A stretch of 64,000 nucleotides of DNA from Semisulcospira habei. Its lineage: Eukaryota; Mollusca; Gastropoda; Semisulcospiridae. The position numbers and the translations under genes are program-made. Below are positions 31,811 to 41,458 of the stretch, piece by piece (position 1 is the first letter of the stretch; each line of letters begins with the position of its first letter). The notes under the pieces are model-generated. The model was given only the letters and a program-made list of their open reading frames with translations. It had not been told where the DNA came from and ran no database searches. The stretch is taken from positions 91,251,049 to 91,315,048 of the forward strand of contig BTPG01000006.1 of the NCBI GenBank assembly GCA_036245525.1, given 5' to 3'.

Positions 31811-32158
31811 ATGACAGACGGACAAATCATACAGGTGCTTGATCTCACACACCTTTTCAAAGATGTTATGCACTTTACTGACTTAATAACACCCAAACAG
31901 ACTTACATAAGCCTTTCAGCACCATCAGAAATATATGTTACATATAGTGTGACTTTGGATTATGTCGATGAGCATCCAAATGTGGAGTGCATGACAGTTG
32001 ATTTAAAGACACCTACTTTTAAAGTTGATGATACCAACTATGGTTGGTTAGGGGAAATTTGTTATAGCATATTTAAACAACTACGCAAACTAAATGTTTA
32101 TATTGACAGTGTTACAGTTAATAAAGTGGTATTACACAGGGTGAGTCAGCAGAGTTAA
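31811..32158 (+). CDS. small Polinton protein, unknown function
   Basis: 115 residues, soluble, beta-rich, no membrane segment or known motif. It starts at 31811 after CCAATAAAA and shares the ATGAC start with the capsid and polymerase genes. The spacers are 26 bp before and 42 bp after it. Its place between ATPase and polymerase does not settle a role. Confidence 0.6.
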   Translation: MTDGQIIQVLDLTHLFKDVMHFTDLITPKQTYISLSAPSEIYVTYSVTLDYVDEHPNVECMTVDLKTPTFKVDDTNYGWLGEICYSIFKQLRKLNVYIDSVTVNKVVLHRVSQQS

Positions 32159-32200
32159 CGTTAATATTTTTTATTTTATTATTTTGTCGGACAAATAAAA

Positions 32201-34285
32201 ATGACGGACAATGTTCAAAACCCTGGCTCATCAAACCCTGGCTCATCTGGTTTAAGAAACGTGTTTCACACAACAAACTTACCTATATCCAATACTAATA
32301 ATGTTTACGAATCAATAGAAAACTCTTTTTCTGTAATACAAGATAATCTTCTTACAGGCAGTGTAAAGATTCAGATTGTTGCAAAAATAGAATTTACTAG
32401 AGTAGACGGTGAAGTGATTGTATCGTACATATCAACAAGACAAAACACAGTTAACACAAGAAGAGAATTAGAAAACGTGTTTAGAGACAGACTATTACCA
32501 GACTTCCTCCAAGCAATTGACAGTGCAAAAATGAAAGGATCTGGTTGGCACGAAGGACATGTACATGAACTGCAACTAAAGCAGTCAAGGTATCATCCTA
32601 TATTAGGTAAAGCATGGATACCACTGCCAACAGAAGTAGTAAACAAAAAGGCTGTTGTTAACATTCAGAACAATGACAACTATTGTTTCATGTGGTGTGT
32701 GCTTGCTAAACTACACTTTGTAAAGTCAAAGCCTGAACGTGTATCTAACTACACCAAATTTGTAAATGAACTCGATTTTAGTGGCATTGAGTTTCCTGTT
32801 AAAATAGAGGACATAGACTTGTTTGAAAAACTAAATCCTGGTATATCTGTAAATGTGTTTGTGTGGGATAATGAGTCAGTTGATAAGTTACAGCCAATTA
32901 GAGTGTCCCCAATTGCCCCAACCTATGGGCAGTCAGAAGATAGACATGTTGATATGTTATTAATAAGCTCTGGTGATAACTTTCACTACACAATTATCAG
33001 AAATATGTCACGTCTAATTCACGGACATACAACAAAACACAATGGCAAACAGGAAGTTTGTAAAAAATGTTTACAAAGATTTTCTTCTATTTCAGTAGCG
33101 CACAAACACATTCTACATTGTAGGTCAGCTGATGACATACAAACTGTACTTAAGTATCCAGATCCTGGCAGCAAGGTTTATTTTAAGAACTATGGGAATC
33201 AGCAAAAGTTGCCGTTTGTAGTGTATGCAGATTTTGAATCATTGGTTGTACCATATGGGGGTCCTGTTCCAGAGTCATTACCAAAGACTATAAAGTTGAG
33301 TGACCAAGTGGTGTGTTCTTTTGGATACATTATTGTTAGGTCAGACGGTTTGCATTCAGAGCCTGTTATCTACAGGGGTGAAAATGCAGCATGTCTGTTT
33401 TTAACAGAAATGAGACAACTGTACAGTCAGGTAGTACAATATCTCACAACATGCCAGATGCCTTTGGTGATGACAGAAGAAGACAAACTAAAATTTAATA
33501 CAGCTGAGAAGTGTTGGATTTGTGAACAGCCTTTAGGATGTGATAAAGTTCGTGACCACGATCATATAACTGGATGTTACAGAGGTGCTGCTCATGGTGA
33601 TTGTAACTTGAAATTAAAAATAGATCCTAAGACATATAAGTTACCAATCTTTTTCCACAATCTCAAAGGTTATGATTCACACATCATCATGCAGGCTGTA
33701 GATGAGTCATACAAAAACATAAGTTGTATTGCCCAGACAACTGAGAAATACTTGACTTTTAGGTTAGATAAATTAGCATTTTATGACTCCATGCAACATT
33801 TGTCTTTAGGGTTGGCTAGTCTGGCAGAAGGGCTGACTGAGTATCCAATAACAAGTAAATATTTTGAACCAGACTTGATTAAGAAAGGTGTGTATCCATA
33901 TGAATACATTGATCACTGGGTTGTGTTTGAAGAAACAAGACTGCCACCAAAAGAGAAATTTTATTCTACACTAACTGGAAAAGGTATTTCTGACTCTGAA
34001 TATCAGTATGCTCTTGATGCGTGGGGGAAGTTAGGGTGTCAGACAATTGGTGACTATCACGACCAGTACTTGAAAGCAGACGTTTGTTTGCTAGCAGACG
34101 TATTTGAAAGTTACCGTGAAAAGGGTTTGTTACACTACAAGCTTGACCCTGCTTGTTACATAACTAGTCCTGGCATGACATGGGATGCATTTTTGAAATC
34201 CAGTAAGATATTTATAGACCTGTTGTATGATCGTACGATGGGTGAAATGGTGGAACATTTGACAAAGACTTCTTTAAGCTTATGA
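32201..34285 (+). pseudogene. protein-primed DNA polymerase B, N-terminal part (broken gene)
   Basis: 694 codons. An N-terminal region of about 270 residues includes NNDNYCFMWCVLAKL near 157-171. A C2H2-like finger (CKKCLQRFSS) follows near 285-310, then the 3'-5' exonuclease: YADFESL (Exo I, about 341), HNLKGYDSH (Exo II, about 485) and YLKADVCLLAD (Exo III, about 621). A CWICEQPLGC...DHDHITG zinc-binding block (about 438-475) resembling endonuclease VII/HNH folds lies between Exo I and II. The frame ends at 34285, just after the exonuclease. The segment that should carry polymerase motif A is missing, and the rest continues in another frame from about 34252. The gene copies the element's DNA when intact; this copy cannot. 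Confidence 0.9.
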
Positions 34286-35133
34286 ACAATGCCTGTTTTG
34301 GCAAGACAATGGAAAATCCTCATCACAGAAAAGATGTGAGACTTGTTACAACTGAATCAGGTGCAATTAAACTTACAGGCAAGCCTCAGTACACAGGGTA
34401 CAAAGAGTTTCATTCATCATTGTATGCAGTGTCACTCAAAAAAAAGATTGTCAAACTGGACAAGCCAGTATTCATTGGTATGGCAATTCTTGAATTGTCA
34501 AAACTGGTGATGCTTGAATTTTATTATGATTACTTCAAATTAAAGTATCCTGACTGCCGTCTGCTATACACTGACACTGACTCTATGATCATTGATGTGC
34601 CTACTGAAGACTTTTATGAAGACATGAAAACAGAACTACACATGTATGACACGTCTGATTACCCTAAAGATCACCCACTGTACAGCACACAAAACAAGAA
34701 AGTGCCTGGTAAGTTTAAGGATGAACTGAATGGTGTGCCAATAGTTGAGTACGTTGGACTGAGATCAAAAATGTATTCTATACTGCACCAGAAGGGAAGT
34801 CAGTCGAAAGCCAAAGGTATCAAGAAAACAGCAATAAAAAATAAAGACATACGTCATGAACATTACAAGCAAGTGTTAGATGGTGCATTAATGCCTGATT
34901 ATCCAAACAAGTCACTGAGATCAAACAAACATAATCTTGAAATAATTCAAACACATAAGAAATCACTTGCAGTTGGAGACACGAAAAGAGTGTTTCACAC
35001 TAAAGAAAAAGCTTATGCACCTGGACATTACAGGCTCAAGTTATCTGAAGACATTTGTGATGAACTGGTTGATGAATTAATTGATGAGTTAGTTACTGAA
35101 ATGAGTAACGGTGTCTGGGGGAATAATCTGTAA
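34252..35133 (+). pseudogene. DNA polymerase B, C-terminal part (broken gene)
   Basis: The frame is open from 34246, and homology-like sequence starts near 34252-34258 (FDKDFFKLMNNACFGK). It holds palm motif B (KLMNNACFGK) and motif C (LLYTDTDSMIID, about 34545-34580), then the thumb region. The first Met, at 34282, is internal to motif B, so this is not a separate gene. Relative to the upstream part the frame differs, and motif A with its surroundings is absent. No GT-AG pair explains the junction. It overlaps the integrase gene tail to tail by 45 bp. Confidence 0.9.
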
Positions 35134-36054
35134 TTCTTCTCTGACAAATGCCCTCTGGGGTGCAGGGTCATACAGGTAATATATTGTTGCGTCTGCGCCG
35201 GGAATTATTTTTTTTATATTATGAACGGATGTTGACCATATGGGGTCTGTCGACCTGCGCCTGATGTCATTCTCAGCTTCCCCTGGCTGATATAAATATC
35301 TCACCTGTTTAGTAAATAAACTTGTGTCTGGTGCTGGGGTTGAGGCTGTTTTTGGCTCTGTAATTGTTTTCAATTTAATAGCATCAGCTGGCTTAGGGTG
35401 TCCTTCATTGTTCATTGCTTTTATCACATGTGGTAATCTCTTAACCCACTCAGTGTTCCGGGTGTCATGCATGAGTTCCTTAGAATACTGGTAACTGAAA
35501 AGTCTTTCTGATAACTGTTTGTTAAAGTTTTCAACAATTGCCTGCGATCTGTGCACGCCTGGAATACCACGTCTGACCAGTACGCCATGCTTAGCAAATA
35601 ACTGATTAACTGCGCCCTTAAATTCTGATCCGTCATCAACCTGCACTAGTCTGGGGTATCTTAAAGGGCCTCGACTATATATTTTTGATAATGCTGTAGC
35701 AACTGTACTGGCTGTTTTGTCAGATATGGGTTCAGCGTCTTTATACCTTGAAGCAATGTCTACAACAGTCAGTGCATACTTGTATCGTTTCTTTCTTATT
35801 GTGTCATGTGGTAAAAACAGGAGGTCCATTTGATGTGTGTCATTTGGTGATGTGTTTTCAAAATGGGGTCTTGTTATCTTTCTTGGAGCAGGGAGATATA
35901 TCTGCCAAATTGCCTGTCTCTGTAACCATTGCTTGACTTGATTGAGTGATATATCTCCGCCCACAGCGGCATGTAATTTCTGAATAGCTGTTTGCCCTTT
36001 CCAATAGCCTGATGGAGAGTAATATATTTTCGATAGTTTATTTTCGGCTGCCAT
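35089..36054 (-). CDS. retrovirus-type integrase (rve, DDE)
   Basis: 321 residues from the Met at 36054, preferred because an upstream extension lies inside the preceding gene. The catalytic triad is visible as Asp77 (HQMDLLFL), Asp140 (LVQVDDGSEF) and Glu175 (AIVENFNK), with about 35 residues between the last two, as in retroviral and Polinton integrases. The C-terminal part contains an SH3-like candidate (VRYLYQPGEAENDIRRR). It cuts and joins element ends to target DNA. No chromodomain or N-terminal zinc finger of HHCC type was seen. The frame is intact. It is the last gene of a five-gene minus-strand run with overlapping ends. Confidence 0.93.
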   Translation of the reverse strand: MAAENKLSKIYYSPSGYWKGQTAIQKLHAAVGGDISLNQVKQWLQRQAIWQIYLPAPRKITRPHFENTSPNDTHQMDLLFLPHDTIRKKRYKYALTVVDIASRYKDAEPISDKTASTVATALSKIYSRGPLRYPRLVQVDDGSEFKGAVNQLFAKHGVLVRRGIPGVHRSQAIVENFNKQLSERLFSYQYSKELMHDTRNTEWVKRLPHVIKAMNNEGHPKPADAIKLKTITEPKTASTPAPDTSLFTKQVRYLYQPGEAENDIRRRSTDPIWSTSVHNIKKIIPGADATIYYLYDPAPQRAFVREELQIIPPDTVTHFSN

Positions 36055-36472
36055 TTTTTCTAGCAATGAAAACTCCTGTAAAATAAACAAATGTCATTCC
36101 CACTAGAACAAAGATTATCTCTCCATTTCTTTGTTGTGTGCTTGGTTTGTAATAGTCACTTAGTTTCGGTTTTGGGATAGACATGTCTTCACCCGTGACA
36201 AGAAAATATTCCCTGATTGCTTCGTCTGTATTTGAAAATGTATGTTGTGCGTGGCCTTCAAGCCTCAATCTTTCATTGATGAAATCAAGTTTCTCAATTC
36301 TTTGTTTTTCATACGCCTGTTCTGCCTGTGCTAATTTCTCAGACGCTACATTGTGACGTTTCATTTCTTCTGCAGATCCCTCTCTACCCATTTTAGAAAA
36401 GAGATAATTAGAGCCACTGAAAGCCAATGCGTTAACAACTGCCCCACCAATCATAATAGCTATCGTCGCCAT
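36038..36472 (-). CDS. small conserved Polinton membrane protein
   Basis: 144 residues with an N-terminal hydrophobic segment (IAIMIGGAVVNALAFSG), a charged helical middle (HNVASEKLAQAEQAYEKQR), a DEAIREYFLVTG block and a C-terminal membrane segment (IIFVLVGMTFVYFTGVFIA). Both ends could be membrane-anchored, with the middle on one side. It overlaps the integrase start by 17 bp. I believe relatives accompany Polintons in other invertebrates; role unknown, perhaps a virion membrane protein. Confidence 0.7.
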   Translation of the reverse strand: MATIAIMIGGAVVNALAFSGSNYLFSKMGREGSAEEMKRHNVASEKLAQAEQAYEKQRIEKLDFINERLRLEGHAQHTFSNTDEAIREYFLVTGEDMSIPKPKLSDYYKPSTQQRNGEIIFVLVGMTFVYFTGVFIARKNGSRK

Positions 36473-36483
36473 ATTATTTTTAT

Positions 36484-36714
36484 TTACATAGAAACATTTT
36501 CTGGAATAATTCCCTGCTTGACAAGAAAATCTTTTGTCGCAATCGACGCTGAAACAACTACAATTAGCTTAGCACTGTCTTCAAAGTCTAATCTACTCAG
36601 GTCTGCTGATTTCATTTTGAGTAGACTTTTTCCCAGCATAGAATAAGCTACTGCTAATCCACTGATAACGGCAGAGTGATACACAAGGTTCATTAAATTT
36701 TTTGAGTCGTTCAT
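36484..36714 (-). CDS. very small Polinton membrane protein
   Basis: 76 residues with two moderately hydrophobic helices, SAVISGLAVAYSMLGKSLL and AKLIVVVSASIATKDFLV. It lies between two other small membrane-protein genes in the same direction, 11 bp before the next start. Its position and character fit the same putative envelope or vertex set. No homologue can be named. Confidence 0.6.
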   Translation of the reverse strand: MNDSKNLMNLVYHSAVISGLAVAYSMLGKSLLKMKSADLSRLDFEDSAKLIVVVSASIATKDFLVKQGIIPENVSM

Positions 36715-36750
36715 TTCTTAGGCAAGAAAAATTAAAATAATATTTTTTAT

Positions 36751-37218
36751 TTACTGCATATAAAATGGGTCAACGGCTTTGGGTGTTACTGGTAATGTGG
36801 CGACTTCTGGTTTTGTTTTTGGAGTGTCTGATTTTTTGGTCACTGTACGAGTCTGTGGTTTGTATTTTTTGTATAATTGATACCCTACGTAAACAAATCC
36901 GACAACAAATCCGGCAACTATATATTTTGTTGTTTGTGGTTCGGGGTCAGGGCGGGGGTCAGACTTAGTTGTTTGTCTCTCACTTTGATGAGGGTGTCCT
37001 GTCGGTGTTGGTCCTGATGGTAGTGACAGTCCTGACGGTGGGTCAGTCACATGAGCCTTTTCTATTTGTGCTTGAAGCTGTAATTTTTTTTGCCTGTTCC
37101 ATTCGGCTAATTTTTTTCCTGCCTCAACCCTGCCTGGACTTTTAGCCTTAGTCACAGTTTGAACCTGCGTCAAAACTGGACTGGGGTTCGGTTGTGGAGT
37201 CGTCTGGGTTTCGTCCAT
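36751..37218 (-). CDS. Polinton protein with a single membrane span
   Basis: 155 residues. A polar Thr/Pro-rich N-terminus is followed by a basic block SPGRVEAGKKLAEWNRQKK (about 27-45), a Pro-rich linker, one membrane span YIVAGFVVGFVYVGYQLY (about 98-115) and a Lys/Thr/Pro-rich tail. The first 24 codons overlap the end of the preceding gene (37148) in another frame. Function unknown. Confidence 0.65.
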   Translation of the reverse strand: MDETQTTPQPNPSPVLTQVQTVTKAKSPGRVEAGKKLAEWNRQKKLQLQAQIEKAHVTDPPSGLSLPSGPTPTGHPHQSERQTTKSDPRPDPEPQTTKYIVAGFVVGFVYVGYQLYKKYKPQTRTVTKKSDTPKTKPEVATLPVTPKAVDPFYMQ

Positions 37219-37675
37219 TTTCTTCTGCAGTAAAATTTATTTTTGAGAAATCAATATGGCTCCCAGTAACTAGTAATGTTACGACAGGAGCAAGGTAATT
37301 TCCAAACTTGTAAAACATTACACATGCTAATTTACCAATTGAACTTGAAACAATAGGATTGCTTTCAAGGTCGTGTGAAAGACTGTCACTATCCACAGGT
37401 AGAAAGTGACTCACTGCTTTTGTGTATAGGCATACAAGAGATCGACTTAAATCACGTGTCATTAGTGAGGCAATGTGGTTTTCATATTTAGCATGAAGCT
37501 TGATTAGTTCATCTGAGGTAAGAGATTCAATATCCTCTGTCATGTATTGTTTACCGAGATAAGTCTTTGACTTGCCTGACACAACTACAGAAAGAAGGCG
37601 CTGTTTTTTCGAGTCTAAGTCTTTGTTTTCTACAGCATTAATATCGTTTAGAAGAAGTAATTCGTCTTGATTCAT
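37148..37675 (-). CDS. Polinton protein starting inside the right inverted repeat
   Basis: 175 residues from ATG 37675 (TTATAAAATG context). The first 35 codons lie within the terminal repeat, so the same start is present at the left end, where it runs into the AGGTCA array. The middle is helical and charged, and a hydrophobic stretch (GKLACVMFYKFGNYLAPVVTLLVTG, about 114-138) may associate with membranes. Being first in from the right end, it may be driven by sequences in the terminal repeat. No family recognised. Confidence 0.65.
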   Translation of the reverse strand: MNQDELLLLNDINAVENKDLDSKKQRLLSVVVSGKSKTYLGKQYMTEDIESLTSDELIKLHAKYENHIASLMTRDLSRSLVCLYTKAVSHFLPVDSDSLSHDLESNPIVSSSIGKLACVMFYKFGNYLAPVVTLLVTGSHIDFSKINFTAEENGRNPDDSTTEPQSSFDAGSNCD

Positions 37676-37855
37676 TTTATAATAAAAAATATTAATTTTA
37701 ATGACATTGAATTTGGAAACCTTTATTTTACTGAAAAAAATAAGGAGAAACATAGAAAAACGGGCGGCGTTAGGGCATGGGAGTAAGCGGTCGAAAAATC
37801 CTGGAAATTCGGGATAGATATAAATTGTCCATTTCCGCCCATAGTTACTATCTCT
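37571..37855 (-). repeat. right terminal inverted repeat of the Polinton
   Basis: It pairs without visible mismatch with 22821-23105 over 285 bp; identity ends at GGCAAG, after which the sides diverge completely. Confidence 0.95.
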
Positions 37856-37860
37856 GACAC
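37856..37860 (+). repeat. GACAC target-site duplication, right
   Basis: Matches 22816-22820 immediately outside the element. Confidence 0.8.
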
Positions 37861-38140
37861 TGTTACCAGCTAAAATTAAGAGAGGACAGAGTAGCGCGGC
37901 TTAACAAAACAAACACGGGGTGACAGATAGCTTGACAGATAGCGTGACCCTCACCCACCTAACTTACCACAACCCTATCCCTCCCCTTGGCGTTGGTCCT
38001 ATGAGTGTATAATGAAATTATGCAATAATGTTTAGCATGGCGCATATTCAGTCATAACACAATTATCCCATTACATCGTGAGGCTGCTTATTGTCATATG
38101 AAGGCTACATTTCAGATCAGGAGGTGGATCACAAACATTT
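37861..38140. other. flanking sequence right of the Polinton, no gene seen
   Basis: Unique-looking sequence; nothing supported. Confidence 0.4.
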
Positions 38141-38213
38141 TGTTCAAGGGTGGTGCCAGACTGAATAGCTTGGCGCCTCAGGCGCCAAGCTATTCTGGCA
38201 CCACCCTTGAACT
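38141..38213. repeat. family B hairpin, near-perfect
   Basis: TTCAAGGGTGGTGCCAGACT...GCTTGGCGCC and its complement surround a three-base loop. Confidence 0.8.
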
Positions 38214-38562
38214 ATCATAGTCAAATGTATTTTCAAGCAAAGTAGTTTATCAGGATGAAAATGGTTAAATCACTGTTCAGGGCAAGGGAGAGCTGAAGAC
38301 GTACTGGCTGGCGGGCAAGCGGGGAGAGGAGAGCGCGCGACACAACTGTCTACTATACCGAGCCGAACACTTCCAGCAACGCCGCAACAACAGCAGCAAG
38401 TAGGCCACGTGTGTCAGTGTGCGCGTGTGCTGTAGCTTGGTCTGGTGTGCTCGTGATGGTGGTGCAGGGGCGGATCTGGGGATTTGGGTGTGTATGGGTG
38501 GGTGGGGGGAGGGGGTAGGGGTTCCGGAAATACACAAACCCCCGCCGCCCCCCCCCCCCCCT

Positions 38563-40745
38563 CACTTACTTACTTACTTACGCCTGTCACCCCTCCCAGG
38601 GTATAGGCCGTCGACGAGAGACCTTCAGCGACTCCTGTCCTGTGCTTCTCCTTCGATTTTACTCCAGGTGGTTCCCAGTCTCTTGATGTCTGCTTGAGGT
38701 CCCGACGCCAGGTGTTTCTCGGCCTGGCTCTTTTCCTCTTTCCCTGGGGGTTCCATGACAATGCCTGCCTAGTGATACTGGAAACTGGCTTTCTCAGACT
38801 GTGACCGATCCATCCCCATCTTTTTCGTCCAATTTCATTCTCTGCCGTTATATGCTCTGTTCTCTCCCAGAGTCTGACGTTGCTGATCTTCTCTGGCCAG
38901 CGGATTTTCAAGATTCTTCTAAGGCAACTGTTTATGAAGATCTGTACTCTGTTGACTGTGGTTTTTGTCAACCTCCAAGTCTCTGCTCCATATAGGAGAA
39001 CTGCTTTTACGTTGGAGTTGAAAATCCGGACTTTGGTGTGTTGTGACAGCTCTCTGGAACTCCACACTTTTTTTCAGCTGGAGAAAGGCTGCTCTGGCTT
39101 TACCGATTCGTGCTCTGACATCTGCATCAGTGCCACCTTTTTTGTCGATGATGCTCCCGAGATAGGTGAAGGACTCCACCTCCTCCAACAGGGTGCCAGC
39201 AAGCAGGACTGGTTCTTCCTTGGTTGCGTTCAGCCTCATTGTCTTTGTTTTCTGTTTGTGGATGGTGAGGCCCACTTGGGACGAGATGTCAGCAAGCCTC
39301 GTGGTCTTGTCCTGCATTTGTTGATGAGTGTGGGACAGTAAAGCCAAGTCGTCTGCAAAATCGAGGTCGTCAAGCTGTGTCCACAGTGTCCACTGTATTC
39401 CGCTTCTTCTCTGCTCCGTGGTCCTCTTCATGACCCAGTCTATGGACAGTAGGAAGAGAAACGGAAACAGCAAACACCCCTGCCTGACGCCGGTTCTGAC
39501 CTGGAGCTGCCTGGTGAACTGCCCTTCATGGATCACGCGACTTGTCATGCCATCGTAGCTGCTCTTGATCAGGCAGATGAGTTTTGTGGGTACACCATAG
39601 TGTCGTAGGAGTTTCCAGAAAGTCTTTGGGTCCACGCTGTCAAATGCTTTATCGTAATCCACAAAGTTGACGTACAGCGGGAAGCTCCACTCCAGAGACT
39701 GCTCCACGATGATGCGGAGAGTGGCAATCTGGTCTGTACATGATCGGTTTTTCCTGAATCCTGCTTGCTGGTCTCTCAGCTGGGGTCGACGGAGCTCTTC
39801 ATTCTCTCCAGAATGATCCTGTTGAAGACCTTTCCTGGTACTGACAGCCAGGTGATTCCTCTGTAGTTGGAACACTTGCTGAGGTCGCCTTTCTTGGGAA
39901 GCTTAATTAGGTACCCCTCCTTCCAGTCAGCCGGCATCACCTCCTCTTCCCAGATCTTTCCAAACAGTGGGTACAGCATCTCTACTGTTGTTTCTAGGTC
40001 TGCTTTCAGAGCCTCCGCTGGGATGCCATCTGGCCCTGCTGCTTTGCCGTTCTTCAAAAATGCCACTGCTCTTCTGATCTCTTCCAGGCTGGGTCTGTCA
40101 CAGCTGATGGGTAGGTCAGTCTCTGCTGGCTGGATGTCTGGGGGGTCGAGTGGGGTGGGTCTGTTCAGTAACTCTTCAAAATACTCAGCCCATCTGTCGA
40201 GTTGGTCTGCTGTCTGCAATAGGCTTGCTTTTTTTGTCTTTTACTGGTCTTTCTATATGGCCATACTTGCCAGACAATCTTCCGGTAATGTCGTAGAGCT
40301 GTTTCATGTTGCCGCTGCCTGCTGCCTTTACTGCCTCTGTTGCTAGGCCGTCTGTGTAGGCCCTCTTGTCTGCCCTGATACTCCTCTTCACCTCGCGGTT
40401 GGCTTCCGAGTATTCCTTATGTGCCCTTGCTTTGGCTGCTCTCGTGCGACTGTTGTTGACAACTGCTTTCTTCTGCTTCCTCACCTATCTTCTTCAAGGT
40501 CTGTGCCAGCCAGTCCTTGTGATGGTGTTTCTTGAACCCTACAGTGTCTTTGCAGGTTGAGTTCAGTGCCTTCCACTGCTGCTCTGTGGTGACCGCCTCC
40601 TCTTCATCTACTAGCTCCTGTAGCGCTTGAAATCGGTTGGACAGCACCAGTTTGAACTCTTCACTCACTCCAGTCTCTCTCAGGAGGTCTACATTATAGC
40701 GCTGTCTTCTTGTTGTCCCTGTGCTGCTTTCCCTCTCACCAGGCC
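38563..40745 (-). mobile_element. non-LTR retrotransposon (RTE-like?), copy 1, decayed
   Basis: On the minus strand the order is an N-terminal linker region (about 40670-40185), RT palm (40219-38919) and C-terminal domain (39067-38570), in shifting frames. Landmarks are KNGKAAGPDGIPAEALK, FRKNRSCTDQIATLRIIVEQ, NFVDYDKAFDSVD, TGVRQGCLL and DLDFADDLALLS (catalytic FADD). The 3' end is a (GTAA)n tetranucleotide tail (plus-strand TTACTTACTTAC at 38566). Several frameshifts make it inactive. A close copy lies at 50501-52411. The clade is uncertain: the simple-repeat tail fits RTE, and no endonuclease is present. Confidence 0.85.
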
Positions 40746-40759
40746 AGAGATTATTTAAA

Positions 40760-40980
40760 ATGCTATACTGAAGAAATTCTCCTTTCGGCTGCCGGTTTCA
40801 GTGATATTTCGGTGTGTGGTGAGAAAGCGGAAGAGGTCCTGATACGCGCTTGACGCGCCGTATCCCCTCACCCTCCCCCCCCCCCCAATCCCCAGACCAA
40901 AAGGGTGACTGGTGACTACCAAGCGTGTAAATGCAGAGATAATACTAAGAATCCCTTCGGAAGGACGATTACAACACAAT
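40760..40980. other. no gene recognised
   Basis: A C-run and intergenic-type sequence. Right end contains CGATTACAACACAATTTAC, a fragment of the palindrome family at 41183. Confidence 0.4.
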
Positions 40981-40981
40981 T

Positions 40982-41157
40982 TACAGTAAACTTCGGATAT
41001 AACTAATCGTCACGGGACCCCAATGTTTTTTATAAACAAAGTTTTTTTTATAAGCGAAGTAATTTTGCACAGCAGATGTGTGGTCGACGCCTCTTTAAAA
41101 ATGTTGTTATATCCGACTTTTGTTATATCCGTCATTATTATAAGCGGAGTTACTGTA
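40982..41157. mobile_element. mariner-like MITE
   Basis: The ends TACAGTAAACTTCGGATATA and TATAAGCGGAGTTACTGTA are inverted, with TA flanks. The interior repeats the words ATATCCG and TATAAGCG. No transposase. Confidence 0.65.
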
Positions 41158-41182
41158 TTTAATTTTCGGGTTAAATGGACAT

Positions 41183-41263
41183 ACAAAGGACAGTGACAAC
41201 ACACTTTATTAAATTTTCGGGTTAAAACGCGAAAATTTAATCAATTGTGTTGTAATTGTCCTT
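41183..41263. repeat. palindrome family E
   Basis: The arms AAAGGACAGTGACAACACAC and GTGTTGTAATTGTCCTTT enclose AATTTTCGGGTT...CGAAAATTT. A relative is at 57590-57690. Confidence 0.7.
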
Positions 41264-41458
41264 TGAATTTGTACCGCCGTGAGATGGCCTTATCGGCGTT
41301 AAACTGACTTCAACAATTAATTAACCTTTGTGTGTCCATTTTAGAAAAAAGACATTTTTCTACTTATCTTTCATTTGCCAGTAACAGTGTGTGTTGTAAG
41401 TGGCCTTGTCTTGGTATTTTCTTGTCACTGACTGACGTTGCCCTATTGCCGGTGACAG

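Larger units (their letters stand above)
22821..37855. mobile_element. Polinton/Maverick-type virus-like DNA transposon, complete ends, 15,035 bp
   Basis: The element is bounded by 285-bp inverted repeats that appear identical, starting AG and ending CT as Polintons do, and flanked by GACAC repeats. Gene content defines it: integrase, protein-primed family B polymerase, packaging ATPase and double jelly-roll capsid protein. Thirteen genes lie on both strands with spacers of tens of bases or overlaps, no introns are needed, and composition is clearly more AT-rich than the flanks. Identical ends suggest recent insertion or repeat-to-repeat copying. Defects: the polymerase lacks an internal segment, and no adenain/Ulp1-type protease was found. 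Polinton-like viruses or adintoviruses are related possibilities; the gene set fits Polintons sensu lato. Confidence 0.95.

Noticed and set aside
34230..34300. Intron explaining the split polymerase
   Set aside because: No usable GT-AG pair at the junction and the missing motif is not found elsewhere; a deletion is simpler.
34282..35133. Separate gene starting at ATG 34282
   Set aside because: The ATG is inside conserved polymerase motif B, and the preceding codons in that frame are polymerase sequence.
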